Source of the DNA: Chrysophaeum taylorii
Taxonomy: Eukaryota > Sar > Pelagophyceae > Pelagomonadales > Pelagomonadaceae
Assembly: GCA_029834535.1 (NCBI GenBank)
Contig: JAQMWT010000570.1
Coordinates: 82,685 to 146,684 of the forward strand
Direction: 5' to 3'
Length of the DNA: 64,000 nucleotides
Below the pieces are notes generated by a model. The model was given only the letters and a program-made list of their open reading frames with translations, did not search any database and had not been told where the DNA came from. Positions 9,530 through 19,439 of the stretch are shown here, piece after piece (within the stretch, counting starts at the first letter, position 1; every line of letters starts with the position of its first letter). A program made the position numbers and the translations under genes.

Positions 9530-10060
9530 CGAAAGAGAAGGACCACTCATTGTCCCTCAAGAGGGATGTTGACGTGCCGTACGCTGTGACCACCTGCGCC
9601 CGATTGCCAGCATCACGTTTTAGGTAGTAGTCGATAATGGAGTAAGGTAATCCAACGCGACGTAAGGCTACCTCCTTGCCTAATCAAACAGGAACACTAT
9701 TGTAGGCTTTCAAAATGTCTTGGGCAACGGAAAGCAAGGGCACACGGTCCGCGTAGGCCAATTCTGATAAAGACACAGCAATTGCAAGTGGCGTCTGAGC
9801 ATTACTACCAGCGCGTGAACATTATTGCCCTGAATCAAAGAACTGCAATGTTTCCAGATAGGTGTAATGCGGTCGAAGATTACCGCCCAGTAGGCCTTCA
9901 TGAAGGTGTCCAAAAGCGTGATTGGACGCGACATCTCCCCAACGCTCGGATTGCCAAGGATCTTCGGGATTGGAACTATAGCAGGCTCCAACAGCAGACT
10001 ATTATTGAGAAGTCGCAGATTGCTGCGGCTCGATGGGGTTTGAAACCTCCCATAGCACAC
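9530..10060 (-). pseudogene. Reverse-transcriptase fragment, inverted second copy
   Basis: The minus strand encodes PKILGNPSVGEM, then RPITLLDTFMKAYWAVIFD, then NNVHALVVMLRRHLQ. Further on, in another frame, RGTFQGASESSGIW resembles the RT motif with a PQG-like core. It is a truncated non-LTR reverse transcriptase with frame breaks. Together with the plus-strand copy at 8160-9322 it forms two inverted arms around a centre of about 200 bp. Confidence 0.6.
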
Positions 10061-10384
10061 CCTTTGTTGTTCGGGAGCTTCAAAGCGCGGAATTTCTACG
10101 GAAAATCATCTCTCGGCGGCGAATGACAAGATCACGAAGCTGAGACGATGCACGGTATGAAGCAGGCTATGGCGATCTAGCGACTGGCGAGCTCCATGTT
10201 ATTGCCGGCGAAGAAGATATACAATACGGGCTTAGCTTTTGGTGGTGATTGGAATGTGTTGTACGTGGTATTTCTTTTACTTTGGCTGCTGGGGCTTAGA
10301 TTTTATTAAATTTGTGTCCTCTCGCCGGTGCGACGAGTGCGCCACGCAGATGGCGCAGGTTCTTCGAGAAGAAGAGGAAGAGGA

Positions 10385-11302
10385 CTAGGGATGGTTTCGG
10401 CGCAGAGGTCGCTTCTCGACGACCGCGGTCAGGCGGTTATAGAAGTCAATGACTTGGGGGTTTTCGTTTGCCCAGGCGATGTATTCGGCTTTGTCGATCT
10501 TGCCAGTTCTGCCGGTGTCGACCTCGGCGAATAGGTTAGCGACGAGGATATCGACCTCCTCCTTGTCCTTGTTGAAGCGAGCGAATGTATCTCGCTCGAT
10601 TGTTTTGAGAATCTCGTTTTTGGCCTTGAGGAAAAGCGTTGGAGGCAAGTCGACCGCATCGTTGCCGCCAGCGGCTTGGAAGGTTGCGAGGCACTCCTTG
10701 GCGCACTTCGCCGACAGATTAACGGGGGTTTCGGCGGTGTCTCCGATAAATCTCGCCATTATGAGAGCCCCCGTTTGGGTGTCGGACGAGTCCCAATTGT
10801 CCACGTCGAGCAAAAAATCCAAGTTCTCGCCCGAATGTTCTCTACTCGCGAAGTTCAAGAGCGACTTGCGTCCAGACGTCGAGGACATCAGAAGCTTGAG
10901 CGCACTCGCACGCGAGGTCATCATCGCGTAAATCATGGACGCAAACTCGTCCTTGTCAAGATCTTCGCTCTCGTCGGCGTCAAATATGGTGAACGCGCAG
11001 TCGAAAAAATTGGCTCTGGGGTCCTGCTCGAACAGCGAGACCATCAAGATCCCGAACATCTTGACGTTCGCGATCGCCTCCGCCCCAGTGGCCGTCCAAT
11101 CGAACATCCGAAAGGCCTGGTCGAAGACCTGGGTGTCGACCCCAGGGTACAGAACGCGAATACTCTCCTTCGCGACGACCTCGCCTTCGGCGACGCACAT
11201 TTCGATTATGGACGCGTGGCTCGCGATCGACGACCGCAGCTTCGTGATGAGGGTGCTGTACACCCGCGGCTCGGGTTTGCTTTTCGACCAGCCGCCGCCC
11301 AT
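10385..11302 (-). CDS. EF-hand / RGS / EF-hand protein
   Basis: The frame is open from 11383, but the first ATG is at 11302, giving 305 residues; an upstream exon cannot be excluded. Numbering is from that ATG. A calcium loop DADESEDLDKDE lies at 108-119 with good ligand spacing. An RGS-like domain follows (about 143-246): LLNFASREHSGENLDFLLDV, then FLKAKNEILKTIERDTFARF. A second good EF loop, DTGRTGKIDKAE, is at 262-273. A degenerate EF-like loop sits near 68-79. RGS domains speed GTP hydrolysis by heterotrimeric G-alpha subunits, so a calcium-tuned regulator of G-protein signalling is the natural inference. The neighbour starting at 11425 is divergent, with about 120 bp between ATGs. Confidence 0.75.
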   Translation of the reverse strand: MGGGWSKSKPEPRVYSTLITKLRSSIASHASIIEMCVAEGEVVAKESIRVLYPGVDTQVFDQAFRMFDWTATGAEAIANVKMFGILMVSLFEQDPRANFFDCAFTIFDADESEDLDKDEFASMIYAMMTSRASALKLLMSSTSGRKSLLNFASREHSGENLDFLLDVDNWDSSDTQTGALIMARFIGDTAETPVNLSAKCAKECLATFQAAGGNDAVDLPPTLFLKAKNEILKTIERDTFARFNKDKEEVDILVANLFAEVDTGRTGKIDKAEYIAWANENPQVIDFYNRLTAVVEKRPLRRNHP

Positions 11303-11424
11303 CCCGTCCTTCTTCGGCTTGACAGACGACTTCTCGACACCCAGGGCTATTTCTGAAACGGTCGACCCGTTGAAAACACTCAACGGACGATTTGTATTGT
11401 TGCCACATCGGGTCGCGTTTGTTC

Positions 11425-12150
11425 ATGTACAACCATTGGTTAATCAATAGGCTGATGCCGCGAGGTGCCCCCGTGACGTTGCTGCGCAAGGTGCCGATCG
11501 TCGCCGCCGCTGCGGATCGGCTACCTGTGTTCACTTTGACGTTCTCGCATCCCCCTAGCGTCGAGCAGTTCCGGATGGACATGGGGGACGTGGTGAAGAT
11601 CGTCGTGCCTGCGTACAAGCCCAAGAGCTACAGCGTGAGCGCGATGCGGGACGGGGAGTTCGACGTGACCTTCAAGGTGTATCCAAACGGTCGCGCCTCT
11701 GGGTACCTCGATCGTCTGGCGGTGGGGGACGAGGTGTTCGTGTTTCGCAAGGGTAGGAAGGTTCGAGTCCCCGGGCGTCTCGTGGGCATCGTCGCTTACG
11801 GCGTGGGCGCGACCGAGGCAGTTCCGATTGCGGAGGCCGAGGTCGCCAAGGGTGACGCCGAGCTCGTCACGCTGCTGTGGGCGTCGCGTACCGTCGCCGA
11901 CACCTTCTGGGGCGACCGCCTCGAGAGCCTCGCGGCTACCGGCAAGTTTCGTTTGGTCTCCATGTACTCGCGCGAATTTTGCGAAGGTGCGCTGCACGGG
12001 CGCGTCACGCCCCAGGTCCTGCGCGATGTCTTCGGGGGTGAAGAGGACATACGCTTCTTGATCGTCGGTACCAAGGAGATGATGGCCCAAACAGACCTCA
12101 TGCTCGCTGACGTCGGCTACCCCATGCCGGCCACGGCGCTCCTCCAATGA
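11425..12150 (+). CDS. Flavin/NAD(P)H oxidoreductase of the cytochrome-b5 / ferredoxin reductase fold
   Basis: The protein has 241 residues from the first ATG; a second ATG at 11455 is possible and gives a shorter N-terminus. Numbering is from 11425. KSYSVS (67-72) is the FAD-contact motif (usually R-x-Y-S). YPNGRASGYLDRLAVGDEV carries the second FAD contact (GxxS-like). GIVAYGVGATEAVP (121-134) is the start of the NAD(P)-binding lobe, and FLIVGTKEMM near the C-terminus matches the last strand. The overall length fits a bare reductase without heme or iron-sulfur domains. The electron acceptor is unknown. The first 30 residues are weakly basic and hydrophobic and might target an organelle. Confidence 0.72.
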   Translation: MYNHWLINRLMPRGAPVTLLRKVPIVAAAADRLPVFTLTFSHPPSVEQFRMDMGDVVKIVVPAYKPKSYSVSAMRDGEFDVTFKVYPNGRASGYLDRLAVGDEVFVFRKGRKVRVPGRLVGIVAYGVGATEAVPIAEAEVAKGDAELVTLLWASRTVADTFWGDRLESLAATGKFRLVSMYSREFCEGALHGRVTPQVLRDVFGGEEDIRFLIVGTKEMMAQTDLMLADVGYPMPATALLQ

Positions 12151-12187
12151 AAAAGGTGACGAAAAAAAATTGTGATACACTTCTTAA

Positions 12188-12231
12188 TTAGAAAACCCCA
12201 TCACTCATCTTAGAAAACCCCATCACTCATC
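12188..12231. repeat. Perfect 22-bp tandem duplication between convergent genes
   Basis: Two identical adjacent 22-bp units (12188-12209 and 12210-12231), each beginning TTAGAAAACCCC and ending CACTCATC. They lie in the 119-bp gap between the stop codons of two convergent genes, so they probably fall in one or both 3' ends. Confidence 0.9.
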
Positions 12232-12269
12232 ACTCGGGGCTTTTTTTCATCCATCAGCAGAAAGGCATA

Positions 12270-13963
12270 TTAGTATTGTCGACGTCGCCGCTCGCCGTCT
12301 CTTCTTGCTGCAGACGCGCACTTGACGCCGCGAATTTCGTCGTCGTCGTCGTCGTCGTCGTCGTCCCGTCGCGCTCGCAGCAGTTCGCGGAGTCGGTTCT
12401 CGAGTCGGGCGATGGTCTCGGCGTCGCGGCGTCTTTGGTCGCGGAGGGCGTTGAGCTCGCGGCGAGGAGAAGGTGGTGGTTCGTCGAGGAGGAGGAGGGT
12501 ACCGCCGCCGGCGGTTGCGCGATGACGAGGTCTCGTCGCGGGGCTCGAAGCAGAAGCGTCGGGTCTGTCGGCGTCGTTCCTCTTCCGAAAGAAAGACTCG
12601 TGGGAGGTCGAAGAGGCGGCGCGCGACAGGGCGGGCGCGGGTTCGTCACCCCCCCCAAACATTTTCGCGATCTTGGTCCAATCGCCGGTGGTGTCGACAG
12701 TCTCGAAGGCTTCCAGGACTGGCTCCGTTTCGTTGAGGATGCGCGCGACGAAGTCGACCATCGGCGTCAAGGCGCTCAGGGCGTGCGCGGGCGCGGCGAT
12801 CGAGTCGGCCAGAACGTCCTCGGGCACGTCGCGGCCCCCCAATCTCGCTGCCCTCGTTTTGACCCGGTGGCGGATCGTCTTCTCGCTCGCGCGCACGTAG
12901 AAGAGCGCGACCCGATAGTGCGGGTGCCGCGCGCGCGTCTCTCGAATTTTCTTCGCGTGCCACTCGAAATCTCGGAGGGATCCGTCGACCCAGACGTTCT
13001 GCCGCTGCCCCATCGCGAGCTCCTGCGCGAGCTCGGCAAGCAACCCCGACTCGCGGTGGCACATGGTCCCCGCGCTCTTCTTGTCGCGACGCACGTACCC
13101 GGTCCATTCGGGCATCATCTGTTTGAAGCGGTCGGCGTCGACGTGGACGATGCGGCGTAACGGGAGGATCTCCTGCGCCGACATCCAGTTCATCACCCAC
13201 CCCTTGCCGGCGCCCATCGCCCCGCAGGTGAAGACCAGCCACGGGTTCGTCGACGGCGCGGCGTTCTCGTCGGCGAGCGCGACCGCGTGCGCGACCGCGT
13301 CCTGCCACAGCTGCCGCGAGGGCGCGTAGTTTCCGTGCCAGCCCGCGTCGAGTCGCCGCCGGATCGCGACCAGCTTGCCCACGTACCCAGCATCCACCGG
13401 CGCTCCGTAGTTGACGTGCGTCGGCGACAAGTAGTCGTACTTCACCGGCACCGGCCACGCCGACGGGTCGCAAAACGAGTAGTGATTCACGATCCGACGC
13501 AGGAACCTGTGCCTTCTGACGCCGGCGAGGAACTCCTCGACGTTGATCTTGGGAGCCTCCGGCTCGGTCGTTGCGAGCGCGACCTACATCATCATAAGGT
13601 CCTAAAGCGCACACCAACCAACTTACGTCGACCCGGAGGTGCTCGAATAATCGCTGCACCTGAACGTCGTTTAGCTTGAGCTTGAGGTCGGCGACGAGGT
13701 GCCGGAAATCCTCCAACCCCATCAGCCCGTCCTCGAGCGCCTGCATCATCATCATGTCTCGCGGCGGCGGCGGCGGCGGCGCACGAAATTACTCACTTCA
13801 AAGTGCGCGAATACCCGCCGCAGGTCTTCCGGTTCGACAACACCCCTGGTAAATCGCCGCTTCGGCGGCGCGAGATTTTGCAGAGATCCCCTACGATTAA
13901 AAAAAAACGCCACGATTACGACGAGGACGCCTCGTTTGTTGAAACGAAGGAAACCTACGGCAT
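12270..13963 (-). CDS. Zeta-type P-loop kinase with N-terminal EF-hand-like helices, three introns
   Basis: Four exons give 508 residues: 13963-13959, 13890-13797, 13740-13627 and 13583-12270. Introns are 68, 56 and 43 nt with GTAGGT, GTGAGT and GTAAGT donors. The first exon (only ATGCC) is the least certain. Residues 20-100 contain LRRVFAHFEALEDGLMGLED and INVEEFLAGV, the helix-loop-helix style of a degenerate EF-hand pair. The kinase core follows: Walker A CGAMGAGKG (191-199, K198), VDADRFK (219-225), MCHRESG with E249, and VWVDGSLRD (269-276). These match the zeta-toxin/PezT fold, in which bacterial members phosphorylate UDP-N-acetylglucosamine. Eukaryotic members have unknown substrates, and I infer a kinase rather than a toxin role. 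The tail is basic and acidic low complexity with a short coiled coil and a run of Asp. Confidence 0.75.
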
Positions 13964-14090
13964 GATGCTCAATCACAATCCGTCGTCGTCGTCGTCGTCG
14001 TCTCCAGAAATGTGCGTCATCGTCGGTAATACAAAGATCATGATCTCCCGCAACGGAATTGTCCTCCTCCCACTGCTACTACTAGAGACT

Positions 14091-15115
14091 CTAGACCCCG
14101 TAAAACGCTTCGTACGACCTGGGGGCGGCCTCGTGGTGGGGAGCCTGGGGGTCGAGGGCCCCCATGAGCGAGGCTTCGAGGGGTTCCGCGAGCCGGTCGC
14201 CGACGAGGTCCCCCGGCAAAACGTCGGCGCGCCAACCGAGGAGGCCGGCGCGATGCTCCGTGTCGTCACGCCGCTCCTTGAGTACCAACTGCGCGGCCGC
14301 ACCTCAACCAAAAAGCACGAGAGAAGAACGCACGACTTGGAGGACGGCGGCCTTGTCGTCGTCGTCGTCGTCGCGCGCCGCCATGGCGAGGGCGACCACG
14401 CGCGCCACAGCCTGTCTCCCGACGTTTCTTTCCGTAGTGATAAGCAAAGAGAGACGCACCGCTCTTACGTCGACGGCCGAGTCCCACGCGTCGAGGTCAA
14501 CGCGATGCGCGTCCTTGCCCACAGCGACAATTTCGCGATGTTGCCTCGCGTCGCCGCCGGGGCCGACGCTCCAGAGCTCGGGCCTGTCATCGTGAAAGCC
14601 AGCGAGGACGAGTCGCGCGCCGTACGCGCGTTTTCCGCCCCCTCTCGCGCACTCGTGCGTTGCATCGGCCAGCGCGCGCGCGAGGGCTCGCGGCGTCGGC
14701 GGGAGGTCTGGCGACGAAAGCCGTTCGCGCGCGGCACGAAGCCGCGCGAGGTCTACGAGACCGCGCCCATCTGCCCGGAGACCCGCGTACGTCGCGGCGC
14801 ACCGACCGTCCACGACGCACAGCTTGTCTCGCAGCGACGATTGCGCGCAGAGCACGGCCACCTCCTCCGTGACGGCACCGATGGCTGTCTCCCCCTGGTT
14901 TGCCGCCACCTCGGCGTAGTCCAGCCTAGACCGACCGTGCGGATCGAGCGTCAAAAAAAATTCGACGCACTGCAACACGCGCCCTCGGGGATCGAACACG
15001 CACGGCTCCCGGTCGTACCTACGCGTCAACTCATAATTCCTCACCCCCGCACTCACGGCAGCGCACGCCACGTTCCGCCGCTCGTTCGCGCGCGAACGCT
15101 GCTGGCGCAAGCCAT
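14091..15115 (-). CDS. Proteasome alpha-type subunit, four short introns
   Basis: Five exons (15115-15057, 15018-14971, 14925-14469, 14411-14334, 14288-14091) sum to 840 nt and encode 279 residues. Introns are 38, 45, 57 and 45 nt. Splicing restores the diagnostic N-terminus YDREPCVFDPRGRVLQ followed by LDYAEVAANQGETAIG, equivalent to the YDR-FSPxGR-Q-EYA signature of 20S alpha rings. GLRADGRGLVDLAR and RAYGARLVLAGF-like segments also align with the family (the actual text is KRAYGARLVLAGFHDDRP). The subunit type cannot be fixed. The sequence is rather diverged, with D-P in place of S-P and an alanine/arginine-rich helix region. Alpha subunits gate the core particle and are not catalytic. The C-terminal splice (acceptor at 14289) is less sure than the first two. 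Confidence 0.78.
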
Positions 15116-15971
15116 CGTAACCATGCATATGAACCACCACATGGTTGTTATGAATGTGGAGGAGGGGGTATGATGATGGCCACCAACAAAACATCGTATT
15201 CGGAGGAGGAGGAGGACAAAAACAACACTCTCCTTGCGCGAACGATAAAAAGCTACGGAGCAGCGTCGCGCTTTTTTCGTATTTGAGGCAGGATCGCTTC
15301 TCGTGTCCCCACGCCATCAGCCTCAGCCACCCTCCTCTAATTTTATCGAATAAGCGGGACGCGTCCGCGCCGCCGTGCTCCTCCTCCTCCATGGATTATC
15401 CAACCATGCCTTTATTTTCGGCTGTGTCGCGGTTGGAAGCACCATCACCATCTAGGCTCGAAGTGAGTGCCCGAAAGAACGAATGAAGGATCGTCGTGTT
15501 GGCCGGAACAATCAAAAAGAGGTGGTGTGATGATGCTGCGGACCTTCTTCTTCTTCTTCACCCACATCGGTCGTGCTGCTTCTTGGCGACGACTTGTGCG
15601 AACCACACATGCGACTCGCGTGTGGAACACACCCACGCTGTTACTACTTGCGACCGCTCCTCCCCGCGACTTCTTTTTCTTTCTTTCATTGAGACCTCGC
15701 CGCCGACATGTAGTAAGCCCTAATGGCCGGACGCAGATTATTATTGATTCAACGAACACCTCGATTGAAAAAAAAAAAAAAAAAAAAAGACCCGGCTCGG
15801 CGAGCAATAAGACGCCGCAAGACCACGTCACACATAGGAGGTGTGGTTCGCAAAAAGTGCAAGGAGAAGCCAAGAATGCTTTGCGAAAGTTTCGAAGCAT
15901 CGCCCGATCGATGCTAGGAATTCGAAGACGGCAAACGATATGATGTAGGGCGGCAAAGCCAGCCCACAAAA
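15116..15971. other. Intergenic between divergent genes; poly-A run
   Basis: About 860 bp separate the proteasome gene from the kinase gene. It includes GAGGA-rich and pyrimidine-rich tracts and a 21-nt A run at about 15769-15789. Open frames here are low complexity and antisense to each other; no gene is called. Confidence 0.5.
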
Positions 15972-18089
15972 ATGGCCTCTTCCGCCGTCTCGCGACGATC
16001 CGTGGGCGAATCCCCCTTCAGACCGATGCTTGCTCGCACGGGCGATCATGGCGATGGCGTGCCCGCCCCGGCGATGCACGTGGTGCACCCGCCGAGCAAT
16101 ACTCACGGTGGTGGTGGTGGTGGTGGTCCTGCCGCACCTCCACCTCCTTCGGTGTCGTCTTCTCCGTCTCGGTCGAGGATCCGGCGCGAGGACAAGGAGA
16201 AGCTGCGACTCTACCAGTCGCTGTGGTTGAGCCAGACGGCGATCCCGTTCGTTAAAGACGCGACGTCTGAATACGACATCGTGCGACAGATCGGGAAAGG
16301 GACGTTCTCGACGGTGTACTTTGCGCGGCACGAAGCCTATCCCGAGGGGGTCGCGATGAAGCTCATCGACAAGAGTCGCGTCACAGAGACGTCGGACGTG
16401 CGCAAGGTATTGCGTAACGTGAGACGCGTTAACACAGAGGTAAATTTGATGCGATCCTGCGTGCACGATGGAATTTGCGCGCTGTTCGACGCGTTTCAGA
16501 CGACGCAGAACGTCTTCATTATCATGGACTATGTCGAGCGCGACCTGTTCCACCTTTTGAGCGGCTTTCCGGGCGGCCTTCCCGACAAGCTCGCGCGCAG
16601 CATGAACCATATCATTGCACGGTCCATCCGGTACCTGCACACCCAGGGCATCGCCCATCGCGACATCAAGCCCGAAAATATTCTGGTCAAAGGCAGCCTG
16701 CAGAACGACGACGACCTGCTCGTCAAGCTCTGCGACTTTGGACTCTCGCTCCGTCCAGAGGCGAAATGCTCGGATTTTGTGGGAAGTCCGGGCTTCTTCG
16801 CCCCCGAGGTCTTGCTCGAGAAGGTCTACGACGCCTTCAAGTGCGACGTCTGGTCGTTTGGCGCCGTCCTCCTCGAGACGCTCATTGGCACGCCCAAATT
16901 TGGCGAGGTCTGGCTCCAGGCGTACTGCGTCCTCGACTCGCGCTCGGTCTTTTCCGAGGCCGTGGCGGCGTCGATCCGCCGGCTCGAGACTCTCGAGACC
17001 GTCACCAGCGACCCCGACCTGGGCGATATCATTCTCGGCGCGCTACGTTACGCCCCCGCCGATCGAGCCACAATCGACGCGATTGCCAACAATCCCTGGC
17101 TCCTGCCGGACGACGAAAACGACGTCGACGCCGCGTGCCTCAAGATCCTGCGCCTGAGCATCGACGGCAGCATCCCGGAGATCCCCAGCCACGACACCCA
17201 GAACGACCCCTTGCGTCGCGACGAGCTCCAGTCGGCGGGGGGCGATTGGCCGCGCCTAAACCTCCCCGACGCGGCCGAGTTCCGCGGACGAGCGAAGAGC
17301 TTTGGCGTACCCAAACCGCACAGCCCTCCTCGTGTGGTCCAGCGAGAGGCCGAGTCGACGCTCCCGGCCATGACGATTTGTCACCTCGACGATTCCCAAT
17401 TCGTCCGGCGCGTCGTAGAGGCCAAACTTTCGATGGCGTTCCCGTGCCACCGTCTCATTAACTTCTCCGATTCTATGCATCTCGTCCACATTATCATGGC
17501 CTCGCAGCAAAAGCAGCAGGATTCCCCGCTCAACCAGATCCGGGTCTGCATCTTCGACGAACACATCAGAGAAAACATCAAAGGATCGGACATCGCCAAG
17601 ATGCTTCGCGTCCTGGGCTACGAGGGACTCGTTTTCTCCATGACGGCCGACTACGAGAGCCATCTCGAGGACCCGCAGCTCGCGGTCGTCTACGACGGCG
17701 TCCTCTCCAAGCGCATTGGCACGCCCGAGCTCCACAAGACTCTCGTCACCGCCTGGCGCGACAAGTACGGCCAGCAGTCCCTCGTCCCCAACGCCCTTCT
17801 CTCTCCCGCCGCCCAAACCCCCGGCGGCTGTGACTTCAAGGCCCTCCGCATCAAGTGCCTACAACAAATCCTCAAGGGCTCCAAAGTTTCGCTCACACAC
17901 GCCGAACTCCTCGAATTTAAGGGCGATTTTGAGTCGGTCAAATGCTCGCCGACGCTTCTCGCGACCGTACGACGCTGCGCGACCGACAACGCCAACGCCG
18001 ACTCCGGCGAAATCCCTTTCGACGACAATAGCCCTCTGTACGTGGCCATTCGGGCTGAACTCGAGTCGAACACGACCATTTCCGAATAG
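15972..18089 (+). CDS. Ser/Thr protein kinase fused to a response-regulator receiver domain
   Basis: The protein has 705 residues in one frame with an ATG start. Residues 1-75 are disordered (Gly and Pro runs). The kinase domain (about 101-377) has all key elements: IGKGTFSTVYFA loop (107-118), VAMK Lys130, HRDIKPEN with Asp231, DFG Asp255-Gly257 and GSPGFFAPE (271-279). It resembles CaMK/AGC-like kinases. After a linker (380-465), a receiver domain follows (about 466-600): acidic pair Asp473-Asp474 in CHLDDSQ, phospho-acceptor Asp529 in VCIFDEH, Thr558 in VFSMTAD and Lys580 in GVLSKRI. All five conserved receiver positions are present, so it could accept phosphate from a histidine kinase relay. 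The last 100 residues are helical with no known domain. The usual Lys-Pro after the fifth strand is Lys-Arg here. Confidence 0.88.
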   Translation: MASSAVSRRSVGESPFRPMLARTGDHGDGVPAPAMHVVHPPSNTHGGGGGGGPAAPPPPSVSSSPSRSRIRREDKEKLRLYQSLWLSQTAIPFVKDATSEYDIVRQIGKGTFSTVYFARHEAYPEGVAMKLIDKSRVTETSDVRKVLRNVRRVNTEVNLMRSCVHDGICALFDAFQTTQNVFIIMDYVERDLFHLLSGFPGGLPDKLARSMNHIIARSIRYLHTQGIAHRDIKPENILVKGSLQNDDDLLVKLCDFGLSLRPEAKCSDFVGSPGFFAPEVLLEKVYDAFKCDVWSFGAVLLETLIGTPKFGEVWLQAYCVLDSRSVFSEAVAASIRRLETLETVTSDPDLGDIILGALRYAPADRATIDAIANNPWLLPDDENDVDAACLKILRLSIDGSIPEIPSHDTQNDPLRRDELQSAGGDWPRLNLPDAAEFRGRAKSFGVPKPHSPPRVVQREAESTLPAMTICHLDDSQFVRRVVEAKLSMAFPCHRLINFSDSMHLVHIIMASQQKQQDSPLNQIRVCIFDEHIRENIKGSDIAKMLRVLGYEGLVFSMTADYESHLEDPQLAVVYDGVLSKRIGTPELHKTLVTAWRDKYGQQSLVPNALLSPAAQTPGGCDFKALRIKCLQQILKGSKVSLTHAELLEFKGDFESVKCSPTLLATVRRCATDNANADSGEIPFDDNSPLYVAIRAELESNTTISE

Positions 18090-19439
18090 TCACTGAACTT
18101 TGGACCTTCCCCGTCAAAAATGCGTACACCAAATCGCCATATCTTCAAACGCCGCCGCCGCCGCCTTGAAGCTGACACGTTCTTTCTTTCTACCAGCACC
18201 CTTTCCCTTCGCGTATTCTTTGGTCGTCGTGCACCTCTTTCTCTTTCTTCAAGGTGCTGCTATCTTGTGGACCTCTAGAAGAAACGGCCGGCTGGAGAAG
18301 AATAAGCATTTTTCTGTACTGTCAGCTCGCCATCTCTGGCGCCCCCGCGTGTGCCCCAGCTTTTCTCTACTCTGTTTCAACATTATCCCCCCCCCCCCCA
18401 TTGCAAACCATCACTTCAACCCAAAGCCTCGACCAGCCTGAGCACGTTCTTTCGTGCGTTTTGATTGTCGGCCATTCGCTGTTGTTGGATTACACTCGTT
18501 AGCGCATTAGTAATTCCTTCTTCCTAGTAGTGTGAACCAGTACTTGACCTCTCCGGTGTGCCAACCGCCCACACGCTGAGGGTTTCTTTCGCTGCCGTAG
18601 GTGATTAAATGCGAAAAAAAAAGGCTCTCCGGAGGGCATGGCGAGAGATGTGGCGTTTTTTTGTTCGGGCGCCCTTTTTCATCTATGTATGTAGTGAGAA
18701 TAACGAATACCAATACCATGGAAAACCGATATCGTCCTTAGTATTGGGCGGGCGGGCGGTCGACCACCCTCCCCGTCGCAGGCTGCTGTGAGGCAGAGCC
18801 TATGAACTCGACTATCGTCTGCAACAACTGCGAAACACAACACAGCTAAGCTCCCGCGGCACTAGCCTGGCTCTCGCCATGGAGAACTGCATGGAATCAG
18901 GACGTAATATTCAAGGTCGCCACCCGCGAAACGAAGCGCGGAGCTGCAGAATCAAGCTCTTCACGACTTGTCTAAGGCTTATCACGCCCAAGCGGGAACT
19001 TTCAAGTGCGTCGATCGTGTATTTCTGGTGACAACATGGGTATTTCGGCGCGGAATGTCGCCACGGGATCTCTCGCGAGGACATCTTGTGCGCGTATTCT
19101 GCTCATGCATCCAATGGTCGGCAAAGATCATCCATCAGCCACTAAACTGGCGTCGTCTGCGCTAATGCAGTCTAAACCATTGATTTCGAGTGCAGGCGAG
19201 AATGAATCTGCCCGCCAGTGCATTTCTTTTCTGAGAGTAATGTCATCAATAAATATCACTTAGAGTCCCGGGAACTCTAGGTACCGCGACGCTCTCGACT
19301 TTGTAATCATCAGCGAGCTCACCGCGAACGACAAAAAAAGCATTCTCATCATACACGTTTTTTTTTTCGAAATTATACGACGCGAGAAAATATTATCCAT
19401 ATACATGTTTCGAAGAAGGACTATTACACGCCAAGTGCG

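Noticed and set aside
11303-11383. An upstream extension or extra exon for the EF-hand/RGS gene
   Set aside because: The frame is open to 11383 but has no ATG, and no GT donor in the needed phase was found in the upstream frame, so the start was left at 11302.
12270-13963. A toxin-antitoxin operon
   Set aside because: The zeta fold is present, but there is no neighbouring antitoxin-like gene, the gene has introns and it is fused to another module.
13803-15173. A 456-residue plus-strand frame over the zeta and proteasome genes
   Set aside because: Antisense to exons whose spliced protein is clearly recognisable.
15445-15969. A 174-residue minus-strand protein in the kinase promoter region
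   Set aside because: It contains a long Phe run encoded by the poly-A tract and no recognisable domain.
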